64,000 nucleotides of DNA from contig NZ_JAJTSZ010000002.1 in assembly GCF_021440195.1 (NCBI RefSeq), positions 1,054,001-1,118,000 on the forward strand. The letters run 5' to 3'. How positions within the stretch are numbered: the first letter of the stretch is position 1; every line of letters starts with the position of its first letter. The notes beneath the pieces are model-generated. The model was not told the origin of the DNA and made no database searches. It was given only the letters and a program-made list of their open reading frames with translations. Origin of the DNA: Dyadobacter sp. CY356 (GTDB lineage: Bacteria; Bacteroidota; Bacteroidia; Cytophagales; Spirosomataceae). Below are positions 9,192-18,460 of this stretch, piece after piece. Made by a program: the position numbers and the translations under genes.

Positions 9192-9779
9192 TTAAATCCA
9201 GTTTTTTTGAAGACAGGCACGAAGGTTAAGCTTGGCCCGATGTATAATCACCCAAAAATTGGAAGACGATATTTTCAAGTACTCACAAATATGCTCCGTT
9301 ACCTCGTCGTCCATATGTTTCATAGTGAAAACGGCGGACCACAAAACAGGTAACTTTTCCATACATTTTTGAAGGATAACAGAAAACTCTGCACTCACAA
9401 GCAGATCCTCCTCCTCTCCTATTTCCTTTGGTCTGAAAGCTTCGTTCCAATGCCCGTCGTTCGGATCAAAAAAGTCATTTTGAGCCCGTTCTGCCTCCGT
9501 GACATCAGACTGTCTTTCAGGACCTGACGATTTTTTCCGGTAAACATCGATAATTTTATTTCTCAAAATCGCTGTTAACCAGGTACGCTCCGAGCTTCTG
9601 CCCTCGAAGGTTTTAATTCTCTCCAATGCAGCAAGAAAAGTTTCCTGAACAAGGTCTCTCGCAAGCTCCTCATCGTTAACACGCGAGACAGCGTATGTAT
9701 ACAAGTAATCGGCATACTTTTTCACCCATTGGCGCGGATCAACCATTACACTTTCGGATGACAACCTGCTTTTATCCAT
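9192..9779 (-). CDS. ECF-type RNA polymerase sigma factor
   Basis: 195 residues. Region 2 is visible at about 20-85 (DYLYTYAVSRVNDEELARDLVQETFLAAL, then WLTAILRNKIIDVYRKK), and region 4 near 140-190 (LPVLWSAVFTMKHMDDEVTEHICEYLKISSSNFWVIIHRAKLNLRACL). It lacks sigma-1.1 and region 3, as expected for ECF sigma-70 proteins. The following zinc-finger gene probably encodes its anti-sigma factor. The divergent cytochrome/molybdoenzyme/MsrB genes start about 200 nt away and are candidate targets, but no promoter motif was matched. Confidence 0.85.
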   Translation of the reverse strand: MDKSRLSSESVMVDPRQWVKKYADYLYTYAVSRVNDEELARDLVQETFLAALERIKTFEGRSSERTWLTAILRNKIIDVYRKKSSGPERQSDVTEAERAQNDFFDPNDGHWNEAFRPKEIGEEEDLLVSAEFSVILQKCMEKLPVLWSAVFTMKHMDDEVTEHICEYLKISSSNFWVIIHRAKLNLRACLQKNWI

Positions 9780-9977
9780 TTTTTTTATGTAGGGAAAATC
9801 TTCATTATGATTAACAGCCTGAATTGCTTTTCCAAGATTTTAAATACCTATCTTATGGTTAGACTTGCTGAACAGAAAAACCTTACAAATTTTTACACAT
9901 TTTTTGTAAGGTTTCGAAAAGATAAGCGACTAAGGGTGAAAAAGCTAATTTGAAATATCATTTAAATACCTCTTCAA

Positions 9978-10703
9978 ATGAAAGTTATAAAAGAAAAACA
10001 TTCTCTGGTTATGCGTTGGACACATTGGGTAAACTTCCCTTTACTAACGATCATGATTTGGAGCGGAATGTTGATTTATTGGGCAAATGACGCGTATTCG
10101 ATCACCATTTTCGGCTATACTTTCTATCATTTTTTCCCTGATGCGGTATTTACTTTCTTCCATATACCCTACCGGCTTGCGGAAGGAATGGCATTTCATT
10201 TTTTGTTTATGTGGTTTTTTACCCTGAACGGCTTGTTCTATGTTTTGTACACAATTTTTTCAGGAGAATGGCGAAATCTCGTTCCCGAAAAAAAGTCTTT
10301 CAAAGAAGCCTGGCTCGTACTTTTACACGACCTGCATATCCGAAAAACGGCTCCGCCGCAGAACAAATACAATGCGGCACAACGGATTGCATACACCGCC
10401 ATTATAGTTATGGGCCTGGGTTCTGTTCTTACCGGATTGGCGATTTATAAACCTGTTCAGTTTTACTGGTTATGCTGGATTTTTGGAGGCTATAATCTGG
10501 CCAGGATACTGCATTTTGCGTTAACGCTGGGTTATTTATTTTTCTTTATTATTCACATTGTCCAGGTAATTATTGCAGACTGGAATAATTTCAGGTCGGT
10601 GATTTCCGGTTTTGAAGTTGTTACAGAAAAACCCGCGATCATCTCAGGAAAACCTGATGAGGAGCGAAATGCTTCGGATAATGAAAGTCTTGTAATCGAA
10701 TAA
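9978..10703 (+). CDS. Cytochrome b561-type membrane subunit
   Basis: 241 residues with about five hydrophobic segments. Histidines suited to heme ligation occur in the first helix region (HSLVMRWTHWVNFPLL), mid-protein (AFHFLFMWFF) and the last helix (FFFIIHIVQVI). This matches the di-heme cytochrome b / thiosulfate-reductase-like family that passes quinol electrons to periplasmic molybdoenzymes. The molybdoenzyme gene starts 25 nt downstream, so the pair probably works like MsrQ with MsrP or a related quinol-linked reductase. The cytosolic C-terminal tail is charged. Confidence 0.8.
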   Translation: MKVIKEKHSLVMRWTHWVNFPLLTIMIWSGMLIYWANDAYSITIFGYTFYHFFPDAVFTFFHIPYRLAEGMAFHFLFMWFFTLNGLFYVLYTIFSGEWRNLVPEKKSFKEAWLVLLHDLHIRKTAPPQNKYNAAQRIAYTAIIVMGLGSVLTGLAIYKPVQFYWLCWIFGGYNLARILHFALTLGYLFFFIIHIVQVIIADWNNFRSVISGFEVVTEKPAIISGKPDEERNASDNESLVIE

Positions 10704-10728
10704 TTTCTATTTAAACCACGACAATGAT

Positions 10729-11514
10729 ATGGAGATTATTGATCCAAAAAATAAAAAGCAACTTACTGTTGATCAAAAAATTAAAAGGAGGACTTTTATC
10801 TCATTCGCAACATTTTTTGCTTTCGGTGCGGCAACTTATGAAGGCTGGAACTGGCTTTATAAAGCTCCCGCCGAACCTAACGGTGTAACGGCAAGAGCCC
10901 GAAAACCGCTGCGGGCTGCTTTGAACAAAACCGAGATTTTTTTCAGGAAGTTTTTTAGCGATAACCATCTCGTGAAAACTTATCCAAAAGAAATGGCCGC
11001 AAAACGAGTACGGATCAATAGTAATATCGGCAATGAAGATAAAAATTTCAATCCTGAAAACTGGCTGTTATGCGTTGTAAAAAGTGACGGGGAAATTTTG
11101 AAAGTCAGTTTAGATGCGATCAAAGCCTTACCCAAAACCGAAATTATATTTGATTTCAAATGCGTTGAAGGCTGGGATCAGATCCAGCACTGGGCAGGCG
11201 TTCGTTTTATTGATTTTATCAAACATTATAAACTGGACGATATAACTTCGATGCAGTATGTTGGAATGGAAACGCCAAGCGGAAAATACCAGGTGGGCCT
11301 GGATATGGAAAGTGCCTTGCATCCGCAAACAATCCTGGCTTATGAAATGAATGATGCACCGCTGCTGACTGCTCATGGTGCACCGCTTAGGCTGATTATC
11401 CCTGTGAAATATGGAATTAAAAACCTGAAATGTATCGGGAAGATTTCATTTAGCAATCAGCGCCCACCGGATTACTGGGCTAAAAGGGGCTATGATTACT
11501 ACTCCGGATTGTAG
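10729..11514 (+). CDS. Tat-exported molybdopterin-dependent oxidoreductase (sulfite oxidase/YedY-like)
   Basis: 261 residues. The N-terminus has a twin-arginine-like motif (IKRRTFISFATFFAFG, residues 19-34) ahead of a hydrophobic segment, so export is expected through Tat, probably with a membrane anchor. C145 in FDFKCVEGW is the likely molybdenum ligand of the sulfite-oxidase fold; APLRLIIPVKYGIKNLKCIGKI is the usual C-terminal signature. Position between a cytochrome b and a lipoprotein MsrB suggests reduction of oxidised methionine in envelope proteins (inference; other S- or N-oxides are possible). Confidence 0.85.
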   Translation: MEIIDPKNKKQLTVDQKIKRRTFISFATFFAFGAATYEGWNWLYKAPAEPNGVTARARKPLRAALNKTEIFFRKFFSDNHLVKTYPKEMAAKRVRINSNIGNEDKNFNPENWLLCVVKSDGEILKVSLDAIKALPKTEIIFDFKCVEGWDQIQHWAGVRFIDFIKHYKLDDITSMQYVGMETPSGKYQVGLDMESALHPQTILAYEMNDAPLLTAHGAPLRLIIPVKYGIKNLKCIGKISFSNQRPPDYWAKRGYDYYSGL

Positions 11515-11585
11515 TATAATAAAACCTCCGATCAGAATTTTAATTGACCAAAAATTGTTTTCAATAATCACTTCATACATTAAAA

Positions 11586-12086
11586 ATGAAAAAGTTAAAT
11601 ATAATAATTGCGTTCATTATGCTGCTGTCGATGAATGCATGTGGCCAAAGTCGTAGTAGTAAAAACAAAGAAAGTGCGGTGGATGTTGCCTCATTTCCCG
11701 GAGCCAAGCCTGACGCGGAATGGAAAAAGGTTTTGTCATCCGAGGCTTATCATATTATGGTGGAAAGGGGTACTGAAATTCCTTTTAGAAATCCTTACTG
11801 GAACAATCACAAAAAGGGAATTTATGTAAGTGCTGCGACTGGAAAACCATTATTCAGTTCGGATACCAAATTTGAATCGGGCACAGGCTGGCCAAGCTTT
11901 TTCAAACCCATCGATTCCAAAGCGGTGAAAGTGGTAACGGATAATTCACTGGGTATGTCGAGAGATGAAGTGGTGGAAACCAGTACAGGTTTGCATTTAG
12001 GCCATGTTTTTGACGACGGCCCTGCTCCAACAGGAAAACGGTATTGTATGAATTCCTGGGCGTTGAAGTTTATTCCTGCCAAATAA
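11586..12086 (+). CDS. msrB: Lipoprotein peptide-methionine (R)-S-oxide reductase, zinc-site-less
   Basis: 166 residues. The N-terminus is a lipoprotein signal (IIIAFIMLLSMNACGQ, lipid Cys-19). The MsrB fold is shown by FESGTGWPSFFKPI (96-109), GLHLGHVFDDGPAPTGKRYCMNS (135-157) and catalytic C154. The two CxxC pairs that bind structural zinc in many MsrB proteins are replaced: SAAT at 82-85 and ETST at 131-134. Enzymes without this zinc are known. The product should sit in the envelope and reduce methionine R-sulfoxide, complementing the Mo-enzyme/cytochrome pair 71 nt upstream. A strong terminator follows. Confidence 0.92.
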   Translation: MKKLNIIIAFIMLLSMNACGQSRSSKNKESAVDVASFPGAKPDAEWKKVLSSEAYHIMVERGTEIPFRNPYWNNHKKGIYVSAATGKPLFSSDTKFESGTGWPSFFKPIDSKAVKVVTDNSLGMSRDEVVETSTGLHLGHVFDDGPAPTGKRYCMNSWALKFIPAK

Positions 12087-12105
12087 AAATTTAAATTAGA
12101 ATTAT

Positions 12106-12146
12106 AAAAACAGGGTCGGCCAGAATAAACTGGCCGACCCTGTTTT
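12106..12146. terminator. Bidirectional terminator
   Basis: Perfect stem (about 17 bp, core ACAGGGTCGGCCAG/CTGGCCGACCCTGT) with a 6-nt loop, A-tract on one side and T-tract on the other, between the convergent msrB and hydrolase genes. Confidence 0.9.
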
Positions 12147-12167
12147 GTGTTAATCTATCTTTTAAAA

Positions 12168-13106
12168 TTATTTCCCGTTGAGAAAATTCCTGATTGCAGT
12201 AAGATACTGCTCCGGGTTATCCCTGATTTTATTGTGTCCTGAGTTTTCAATAATTTCCACTTTCGAGCCCGGGATTTCCTTTTGAAATTCATACATCGTT
12301 TCCGGCCTTGCCTCATCAAATCTACCGGTGACGAATAAAACCGGCACTGTTATTTCATGGAGATTAGGCGTTCTCTCAAAATTTTTCAGCGTACCTGTCG
12401 CGTTAAATTCGGTTGGGCCCCACATATATCTGTAAATTTCTCCATTACCTTTTCCTGATCCTGCACAATCAGGAGCGGAAATTCTTGCTCCGGGTTTTCG
12501 GCTGAGATAATTTATATTGAAAGTATCCGTTGCTGCCGCATAGGATTTGTGGTCGTAGATTTTCAGACTTTCATATTTATTGATCGAATCCTGAACTGGT
12601 TTTGAAAGCTGGGAAATCAGGATTTTGGCATCACGCATCCATTTTGAAGTACTGATCAGTGGCCCGGCAAAAATTACAGACTTTACCCCTTTTGGCTTTT
12701 TGGTCACCATATATTCCACAGCTACCGTTCCGCCCCAGGAGCTTCCAAGAATATTAAGTTCTTTCAGATCCAGTGCCTTTCGCAGCGCATCAATCTCGTC
12801 AACAAATCTTGGCAGTTGCCAAAGTGTAGTATCCGTTGGCCGGTCGGAATGTCCGGAACCTAGCTGATCGTAAAAAATAACAGGACGATCGTCTCCCAAA
12901 GTGGAATATCCCGGAATTCCCTCACAACTTCTGCTGCCAGGTCCGCCGTGAATCAATAATAACGGAACACCTTTTCCGGTTCCGACAACTTTGTACCAGA
13001 TACGTCCGCCTTTAACTTCAACAAAACCTTCTCCTGGCTTTATTTTTCCCGGAGCAGCACCAGTCAAAAAAACAGACAGAAATAAAATAGCGGCGAAATA
13101 TTTCAT
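12168..13106 (-). CDS. Secreted alpha/beta hydrolase, proline iminopeptidase-like
   Basis: About 312 residues from the preferred ATG at 13106; an upstream ATG at 13145 adds 13 residues before the signal peptide (MKYFAAILFLSVFLTGAAPG). The fold shows the oxyanion segment LLLIHGGPGSRSCEG, DQLGSGHSDRP, the nucleophile elbow GSSWGG, an acid in VTGRFDEARPE and the catalytic His in NSGHNKIRD. This layout is that of S33 (proline iminopeptidase/tricorn-interacting F1-like) enzymes. Export implies a role in periplasmic peptide turnover (inference). Confidence 0.82.
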   Translation of the reverse strand: MKYFAAILFLSVFLTGAAPGKIKPGEGFVEVKGGRIWYKVVGTGKGVPLLLIHGGPGSRSCEGIPGYSTLGDDRPVIFYDQLGSGHSDRPTDTTLWQLPRFVDEIDALRKALDLKELNILGSSWGGTVAVEYMVTKKPKGVKSVIFAGPLISTSKWMRDAKILISQLSKPVQDSINKYESLKIYDHKSYAAATDTFNINYLSRKPGARISAPDCAGSGKGNGEIYRYMWGPTEFNATGTLKNFERTPNLHEITVPVLFVTGRFDEARPETMYEFQKEIPGSKVEIIENSGHNKIRDNPEQYLTAIRNFLNGK

Positions 13107-13190
13107 TGATAGTAAAATAAATTTGATATCATTCACAGGATACATTGTGTTCCTGATAAGAATTTTAACAGGTAATATGTTGAACTTGAA

Positions 13191-13586
13191 TTAAATACAA
13201 ACATAAGTCGTCATCATCAGAACCGAATCGGACAAAGCCAGAATGGTATGCGCCATGTTGGGATGAAAAACAGCCACCTGTCCCTGAATGCTTTGGATAA
13301 TTTTTCCATCCGTTTCGGTCTGGATTTCTCCCTGCATAACCTGCAAAGTATAAAACTCATCCATTCGCTGATGGTTCAGCACGGCACCGGATTTCAAGGC
13401 TGTGATAACCATGGTCATTCCTGAGGATTTAAAAACCGTTATTCCATTTCTGTCATTTTTCTCCCACGATTTTTCGCTTTTCAACTGTTCAACAAAGGTT
13501 GGAATATCAATAAAAACATAAGGAGCGTCAATAATACGATCTCCTCCCGGGCGATTTTTTGTGGCTTGATTAGTTTTGATATCCAT
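13191..13586 (-). CDS. Cupin domain protein
   Basis: About 131 residues from the ATG at 13586; an in-frame ATG at 13619 would add 11. The segments SGMTMVITALKSGAVLNHQRMDEFYTLQVMQGEI and QGQVAVFHPNMAHTILALSDSVLMMTTYVC follow the two cupin motifs, though the first motif keeps few of the metal-binding His residues, so metal binding is uncertain. Probably a small beta-barrel sensor or scaffold. It precedes the hydrolase gene on the same strand with about 85 nt between. Confidence 0.65.
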   Translation of the reverse strand: MDIKTNQATKNRPGGDRIIDAPYVFIDIPTFVEQLKSEKSWEKNDRNGITVFKSSGMTMVITALKSGAVLNHQRMDEFYTLQVMQGEIQTETDGKIIQSIQGQVAVFHPNMAHTILALSDSVLMMTTYVCI

Positions 13587-13736
13587 AAGAATGACGGTTT
13601 GATTTTTAGAAAAATTCAAATTTCATTACAGCACGTGAGCATATAAACCTACACATTTTATGTCGTTTTTCCTTGGCATAAAAATTTATCCTAATGAGAA
13701 AATTTCAATCAAAAACTGTCAACTGTACAGACCGTT

Positions 13737-15020
13737 ATGAGCAAAATAAAATTTACTTTCTCTCTCATTAAAGATAGTTTTAATGAATTCATGAATGATA
13801 ATGGCCTGAAACTTGCCGCGGCATTATCGTACTATACCATATTTTCACTGGCTCCGATGCTGCTTGTCATCATTTCCGTTGTTAGTTTTTTTTATGGCAA
13901 AGAAGCGTTTACGGGTGAGCTTTTCGGTCAGATCAGCGGGTTGGTGGGAAAAGATGCAGCCGCTCAGCTTCAGGAGATTATCAAGAATGCAGAGATATCC
14001 AACAAGTCAACTGTTGCGGCGACGGTGGGTATAGTAACGCTGCTTATTGGTGCGACAGGGGTTTTTGCAGAAATCCAGGATTCTATCAATTATATATGGT
14101 CGATAAAATCAAAACCTAAAAAAAGCTGGCTGGCTTATCTTAAAAACAGGCTATTATCATTTTCTGTAATACTTACGCTTGGGTTTCTGTTGATTGTATC
14201 TCTGGGTGTAAACACTGCCATTGATCTGTTGAGCAGCAAGTTGGAAAGTCACTTTTCAGAAGTTTCTGTCATTGTTTTTACGGCATTGAATATTTTGCTG
14301 GTGCTCATTGTGCTGACTGCATTATTTACTGCGATTTTTAAAGTGTTACCCGATGGACATGTGCGATGGAAAGAATGTATGATCGGGGCAGCTTTCACCG
14401 CTGTACTTTTTGCCATCGGGAAATCGGGAATCAGTTTATATCTGGGCCAGCAGGATCTTGGCGCAACCTATGGCGCATCCGCATCCATTGTCATACTGCT
14501 CACCTGGGTCTATTATTCCTCAATTATTCTATACTTCGGTGCTGAATTTACCAAGGTTTACGCCAAAACGGATGGTGAAGATATTTCCCCGAATGAGCAT
14601 GCAGTATTAATTTCGAGACTGGAAGTGGTGGAAAAACATGGTTCAGAAGTACCAGCGGCTCCGGAATCATCATTCAAAATGATTGCATCTTTACCCGAAG
14701 ATGGCAAAAAGTTAATTCATACAGTTATCAAATTTATTGATGACAAATTCGATCTTGTAAAACAACAAATCTTACCGGTTTTTGAGTCCGTTGCAGCCAC
14801 AGTAACATTTTACGTTTTAACTGCTATACTGGGTTTTTCAATTCTTGTAACTTGTTTAATTCTGCTGGGAAATTTCCTTAACGAAGCACTGGACAGCTAT
14901 TATCTGGGGTATTTGATTTTGCTGGGCGTCTTTGTAATTTTTGGAACCGCCACCATTCTTCTTCGAAAAAGGATACTTGACATGGTTCGTAAAATTCTGC
15001 TTTCCATGAATAAAGCCTGA
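13737..15020 (+). CDS. YihY/BrkB family inner-membrane protein
   Basis: 427 residues with about six membrane segments in the first 280 residues. AALSYYTIFSLAPMLLVIISVVSFFYG and GATGVFAEIQDSINYIW are characteristic of the YihY (formerly ribonuclease BN/BrkB) family, as is SIVILLTWVYYSSIILYFGAEFTKVYA. The C-terminal 150 residues add a cytosolic segment and two more hydrophobic stretches beyond the usual family length of about 300. Function of the family is unsettled; it is not the RNase BN activity once attributed. Confidence 0.88.
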   Translation: MSKIKFTFSLIKDSFNEFMNDNGLKLAAALSYYTIFSLAPMLLVIISVVSFFYGKEAFTGELFGQISGLVGKDAAAQLQEIIKNAEISNKSTVAATVGIVTLLIGATGVFAEIQDSINYIWSIKSKPKKSWLAYLKNRLLSFSVILTLGFLLIVSLGVNTAIDLLSSKLESHFSEVSVIVFTALNILLVLIVLTALFTAIFKVLPDGHVRWKECMIGAAFTAVLFAIGKSGISLYLGQQDLGATYGASASIVILLTWVYYSSIILYFGAEFTKVYAKTDGEDISPNEHAVLISRLEVVEKHGSEVPAAPESSFKMIASLPEDGKKLIHTVIKFIDDKFDLVKQQILPVFESVAATVTFYVLTAILGFSILVTCLILLGNFLNEALDSYYLGYLILLGVFVIFGTATILLRKRILDMVRKILLSMNKA

Positions 15021-15045
15021 TTACCGCTGAATAATCGGGCAAAAA

Positions 15046-15088
15046 ATGCAGCATATGATTTGCCAGGTTTGGTGATCATATACTGCAT
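15046..15088. terminator. Hairpin between convergent genes
   Basis: Imperfect inverted repeat of 14 bases (15046-15059 with 15075-15088, ends ATGCAG/CTGCAT) flanked by A- and T-rich runs, between the YihY gene and the esterase-GH5 gene. Confidence 0.6.
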
Positions 15089-15094
15089 TTACTT

Positions 15095-17506
15095 TTATTT
15101 CTCCTGAACTATCACCTTTCCAATCATTTTATCCTGCATGATAATGATATACAACCCTGATGTTAGGGTTTCAATATTGATCTTTTGACTTTGTTTCAAA
15201 ATAGTCTGGGCTAAAACTATTTTTCCGGATTGATCTATAATTTTAATTTTGGCAGGAAAAGCATTGTCGCTGGCTTTAATCCGGACAAAGTCGCGGGCTG
15301 GTGAGGGATAAACAGCTATTTGATCAAAGCCTTTTCTCTCAACCGATACCATACCGGAATAAGCATAAGTCGCGTCCATATCAATCATTTTCAGACGATA
15401 GTAATATATTGGCTCCAATAATTTTGTGTCTGGAAAGTTGTAGTTGGAATGATTAACAACATTGGATTGAATAATGGCCAGCTTTTCAAATCGTTTTCCA
15501 TCCGTACTTCTTTCAATCTCAAATTGTTTAAAATTGATTTCATCAGTCGTTTTCCATGTTATCAAAATCTGATTTTCATTAGTTTCCTCTGCCTCGAAAG
15601 ATTGTAATTTGACGGGTAGCGGTGCGCTCAGACACAATGCATTCATTTTTGCCGCATGTGTGGCAAGTCCAAAATCCGGGTCGTTTATTATCGTACTTCC
15701 ATATGTTGAAAGATTAGTAAAACTGCCATTCATACTAATCCGGCGACCATTTATTCCTTCGCAAAAATCATCCGTCCAGGTCCAGGCCATCCAGCCCACG
15801 TTGTGGTTCTGGCAACTTTGAAGCAGATTTTTATAGGCTGGAATTATATTGGAACAAGGTCCTGTGGCATCCTGAATGTTGGCGATTTCACCCAAAACAA
15901 TCGGAAATGAGGCATTGGCAATTTGCTGAACGCGCGCTTCCATGGCCGCAGCATTATCAGCATACCAATATGCATGGGCACTCATAATAATATTATGCAT
16001 GGGATCCTGCGTTTGAAGCGCGGCTCCGACCTGCAAAGCGATGTCCAGACTTTGTCCGCAATCGGGTGCGTCGATCATCAACGGAACCTGAATTCCTGCT
16101 GTTCGTAAATCTGTTATGACGGTTTTGTAATGATTGAGCCAGGTCGTGTAAGCTGATGACGGATCCGATGCCCAATTTACATTACCAAATTCATTGGCAA
16201 CATTTACGATGACATAACCTTTATGTTTGGTGATCAAATTTTTGACCGATTGCTGCCTCCACCAGGGTAAAATGATGTTGTTAAACTGAACATAATCATT
16301 GGAGCAAGTAAGGTCATGCAGGTCGATTACAGAAACAATTCCGGCATTTTGAAAACGTGTGATGACCACATCAAGGTCTGCAACAGTATAGGGTTTCCAG
16401 TTTGCTGCACGGTTTGCATACCATTCAATTCTGACGATATTGGGTTTCGCTTTTATAATTTCGGCAGACAATTCATTGTTTACGCCTGTTGGGTCTCCGT
16501 TAATATTGGCTGGAAATTCCCAATCGTCTGCCAAAGAATAATTGACACCTCTTGGTATAAACGCCTCATTACAAGGACTCATGATCACATTTCCCTGTGT
16601 ATGAATGGTACCCTCGGCATAAGCCGGGGTTTCAGGAACCGGTGCACAGGAAGGCGCTGTGGTAATGGAATATGCTTTCAAAAAATCCCAGATAACCTGG
16701 GCCGGATTAAATCCTGTAACCGCTGGCCAGTTGTGCCCCACACCAGCTACCCGGATGAGTGAAATCTCCTTTGCAGGCGGCGTACCGGCACAGAAGGAAA
16801 GCTTGGTTACATTGGGGGCTATTGTCCCATTGGGAAGTGTGTAGGTAACTTTGCCGCAAGTATAGTAGGAAAACTCAGTAAGCGGCCACTCGCTCCAATC
16901 CGTTGGCTTATGGTCGGGATCGGGATAATCGACAGTGCCGTCAGGATCTCCATGAATATGAAGGATTGGAACCGGCTTGAAATTTGCGCTGCTGAAATAG
17001 GAATAATTGCCATTATTTGCATACATATTACCAGCGACCGGTGCAAAAGCGGCGATCCTTCAGGCAAGATTTACTGCAAGATTATAAGTCATAAACCCTC
17101 CGGCCGAATGTCCGGAAGCATAAATTTTTTGCGCGTTGATATGATAAGCCGAACAAAAATAATCGATCATATCTGATGTGAAGTTGATATCTTTCAACTG
17201 GTCGATGGCCCGGTTCCAGCCGTTTCCATCGTTATCCGCATTGGGATATACGACGATAAAATTATTGGCATCTGCAATAGCATCAAAGCCGGTAGCACTC
17301 TTAATTCCCGAACCACTTCCACCATCACCATGAAAAACGAATAGCAAGGGAAGGTTCTGCGCTACGGCTGTTCCCGGTGCGTGAAAAACGAAACTTCTGC
17401 TCTTTCCTCCTGATGTGATGCTTTGCGTTATATCGATTCCAAATGTTTTGGAAGTAAAAAACAGACACAAAAACAACATGATAAAGTAACGTCGCGAATG
17501 TTTCAT
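15095..17506 (-). pseudogene. Secreted CE1-type esterase + GH5 glycoside hydrolase + T9SS sorting domain, interrupted by in-frame TGA
   Basis: One 804-codon frame except for a TGA at 17062-17060. Part 1 (17506-17063): signal peptide MKHSRRYFIMLFLCLFF, then a polyhydroxybutyrate-depolymerase/feruloyl-esterase-like domain with oxyanion loop FHGDGGSGSG and nucleophile elbow GHSAGG. Beyond the TGA the same frame continues RIAAFAPVAGN and supplies the rest of the triad (Asp in HGDPDGTVDY, His in GVGHNWP). Next comes a GH5-type barrel (LHDLTCSND, acid/base NE in VNVANEFGN, nucleophile in VLGEIAN). The last ~180 residues are a linker domain and a type A T9SS sorting domain (AVYPSPARDFVRI ... GLYIIIMQDKMIGKVIVQEK). 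A polysaccharide-degrading surface enzyme, probably inactivated by one substitution. The internal ATG at 17026 could restart a GH5-only product, but without a signal peptide. Confidence 0.82.
17060..17062 (-). other. In-frame TGA stop interrupting the esterase domain
   Basis: Plus-strand tca (TGA on the minus strand) separates NLAVNLA from RIAAFAPVAGN in the same frame; no insertion or deletion is needed to join the two halves (17506 minus 17026 is 480, divisible by 3). A CGA-to-TGA or GGA-to-TGA transition would explain it. Confidence 0.85.
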
Positions 17507-17612
17507 AACCTGAATATCAAAGTATTAAATACGAAATACTTCTACTAATTTAATATATTTTGTAGAAAATATTTGATACTTAGGTTAAGATGTTACTTAA
17601 CGGCAATTCTGG

Positions 17613-17665
17613 AATGATAGAATGATAGAATGATAGAATGATAGAATGATAGAATGATAGAATGA
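17613..17665. repeat. Octanucleotide microsatellite (AATGATAG, about 6.6 copies)
   Basis: Six perfect tandem copies of AATGATAG plus AATGA, about 107 nt upstream of the esterase-GH5 start and downstream of the LytTR regulator stop. A partly complementary CTATCATTC stands at 17714-17722, so an RNA hairpin is possible. Confidence 0.95.
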
Positions 17666-17731
17666 AGTGCGGGAATGAGGGGTTAAGTTCCCGGGATCCA
17701 ACATTCTCTCATCCTATCATTCAAAATGCTA

Positions 17732-18430
17732 TCATTTTTTAAAACAAGTCGCAACTTCATTCATGAACATGCTGCCGATTGGAATGACGTGTTTGCCTAT
17801 ATGCAAGTGATTCCGTTCAATTTTGCTGACCCGATTTTTTGATATAATAAAAGATCTATGAACACGAATGAAATCCGTTTCCGGTAAAAGTTCTAAAACT
17901 TCTTTCATCGTAAGCCGGGACAAAATTTTACTGGTTGGAAGCCTGAAAACCATATAATTACCAGAACTTTCAATAAACAATATTTCATTAAAAAATACCT
18001 TGATCTGTTCAAACCCGGATTTTAGAAACAAAAATTCGGGTTTCGGATTTAACGTTTTGGTACGAAATTCCAAAACCTCCGAAGCTTTGTAACAGGCCTT
18101 TGCAAAACGTTCTGATGAAAATGGTTTGAGCAAATAGTCCACAGCATCAAGTTCATAACTTTTAACAGCATGTTCGGTATATGCCGTTGTGAAAACAACC
18201 AGCGGCTCTTTGCTGAGTGCTTTTAATAGTTCGAATCCTGAAATATCAGGCATTTTTATATCCAGAAAAATCAAATCGACATGATTTTCTTTTATAAAAC
18301 GAATGGCATCAAAGGCATTAACAAAACTGGCTGATAAGTCTAAGAAAGGCACTTTTGCTGCAAGTGCCCCAATAATTTCCAATGCCATAGGCTCATCGTC
18401 GACTGCAATTGCTTTCATTGTTATACTCAT
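17732..18430 (-). CDS. LytTR family two-component response regulator
   Basis: 232 residues. The receiver domain (MKAIAVDDEPMALEII; phosphoacceptor Asp in VDLIFLDIKMPDISG; Thr in VVFTTAY; Lys in YLLKPFS) occupies 5-125. The LytTR DNA-binding domain is at 135-232 (FLFLKSGFEQIKVFFNEILFIESSGNYMVFRL ... FIRVHRSFIISKNRVSKIERNHLHI). An AAGGA sequence lies 9 nt before the ATG at 18430, which supports that start over the ATG at 18418. It follows the LytS-like kinase gene by 30 nt, so the two form a cognate pair. Targets are unknown. Confidence 0.92.
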   Translation of the reverse strand: MSITMKAIAVDDEPMALEIIGALAAKVPFLDLSASFVNAFDAIRFIKENHVDLIFLDIKMPDISGFELLKALSKEPLVVFTTAYTEHAVKSYELDAVDYLLKPFSSERFAKACYKASEVLEFRTKTLNPKPEFLFLKSGFEQIKVFFNEILFIESSGNYMVFRLPTSKILSRLTMKEVLELLPETDFIRVHRSFIISKNRVSKIERNHLHIGKHVIPIGSMFMNEVATCFKK

Positions 18431-18460
18431 GTTGTGGCTATCCTTTCGACATACTTTTCA

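Noticed and set aside
15609..16844. Plus-strand frames inside the esterase-GH5 gene, including a 148-codon one
   Set aside because: Cys-rich shadow translations antisense to a strongly protein-like frame.
17060..17062. Selenocysteine at the in-frame TGA
   Set aside because: Homologous esterases have no Cys at this place, and no SECIS-like hairpin with a conserved loop is evident immediately downstream.
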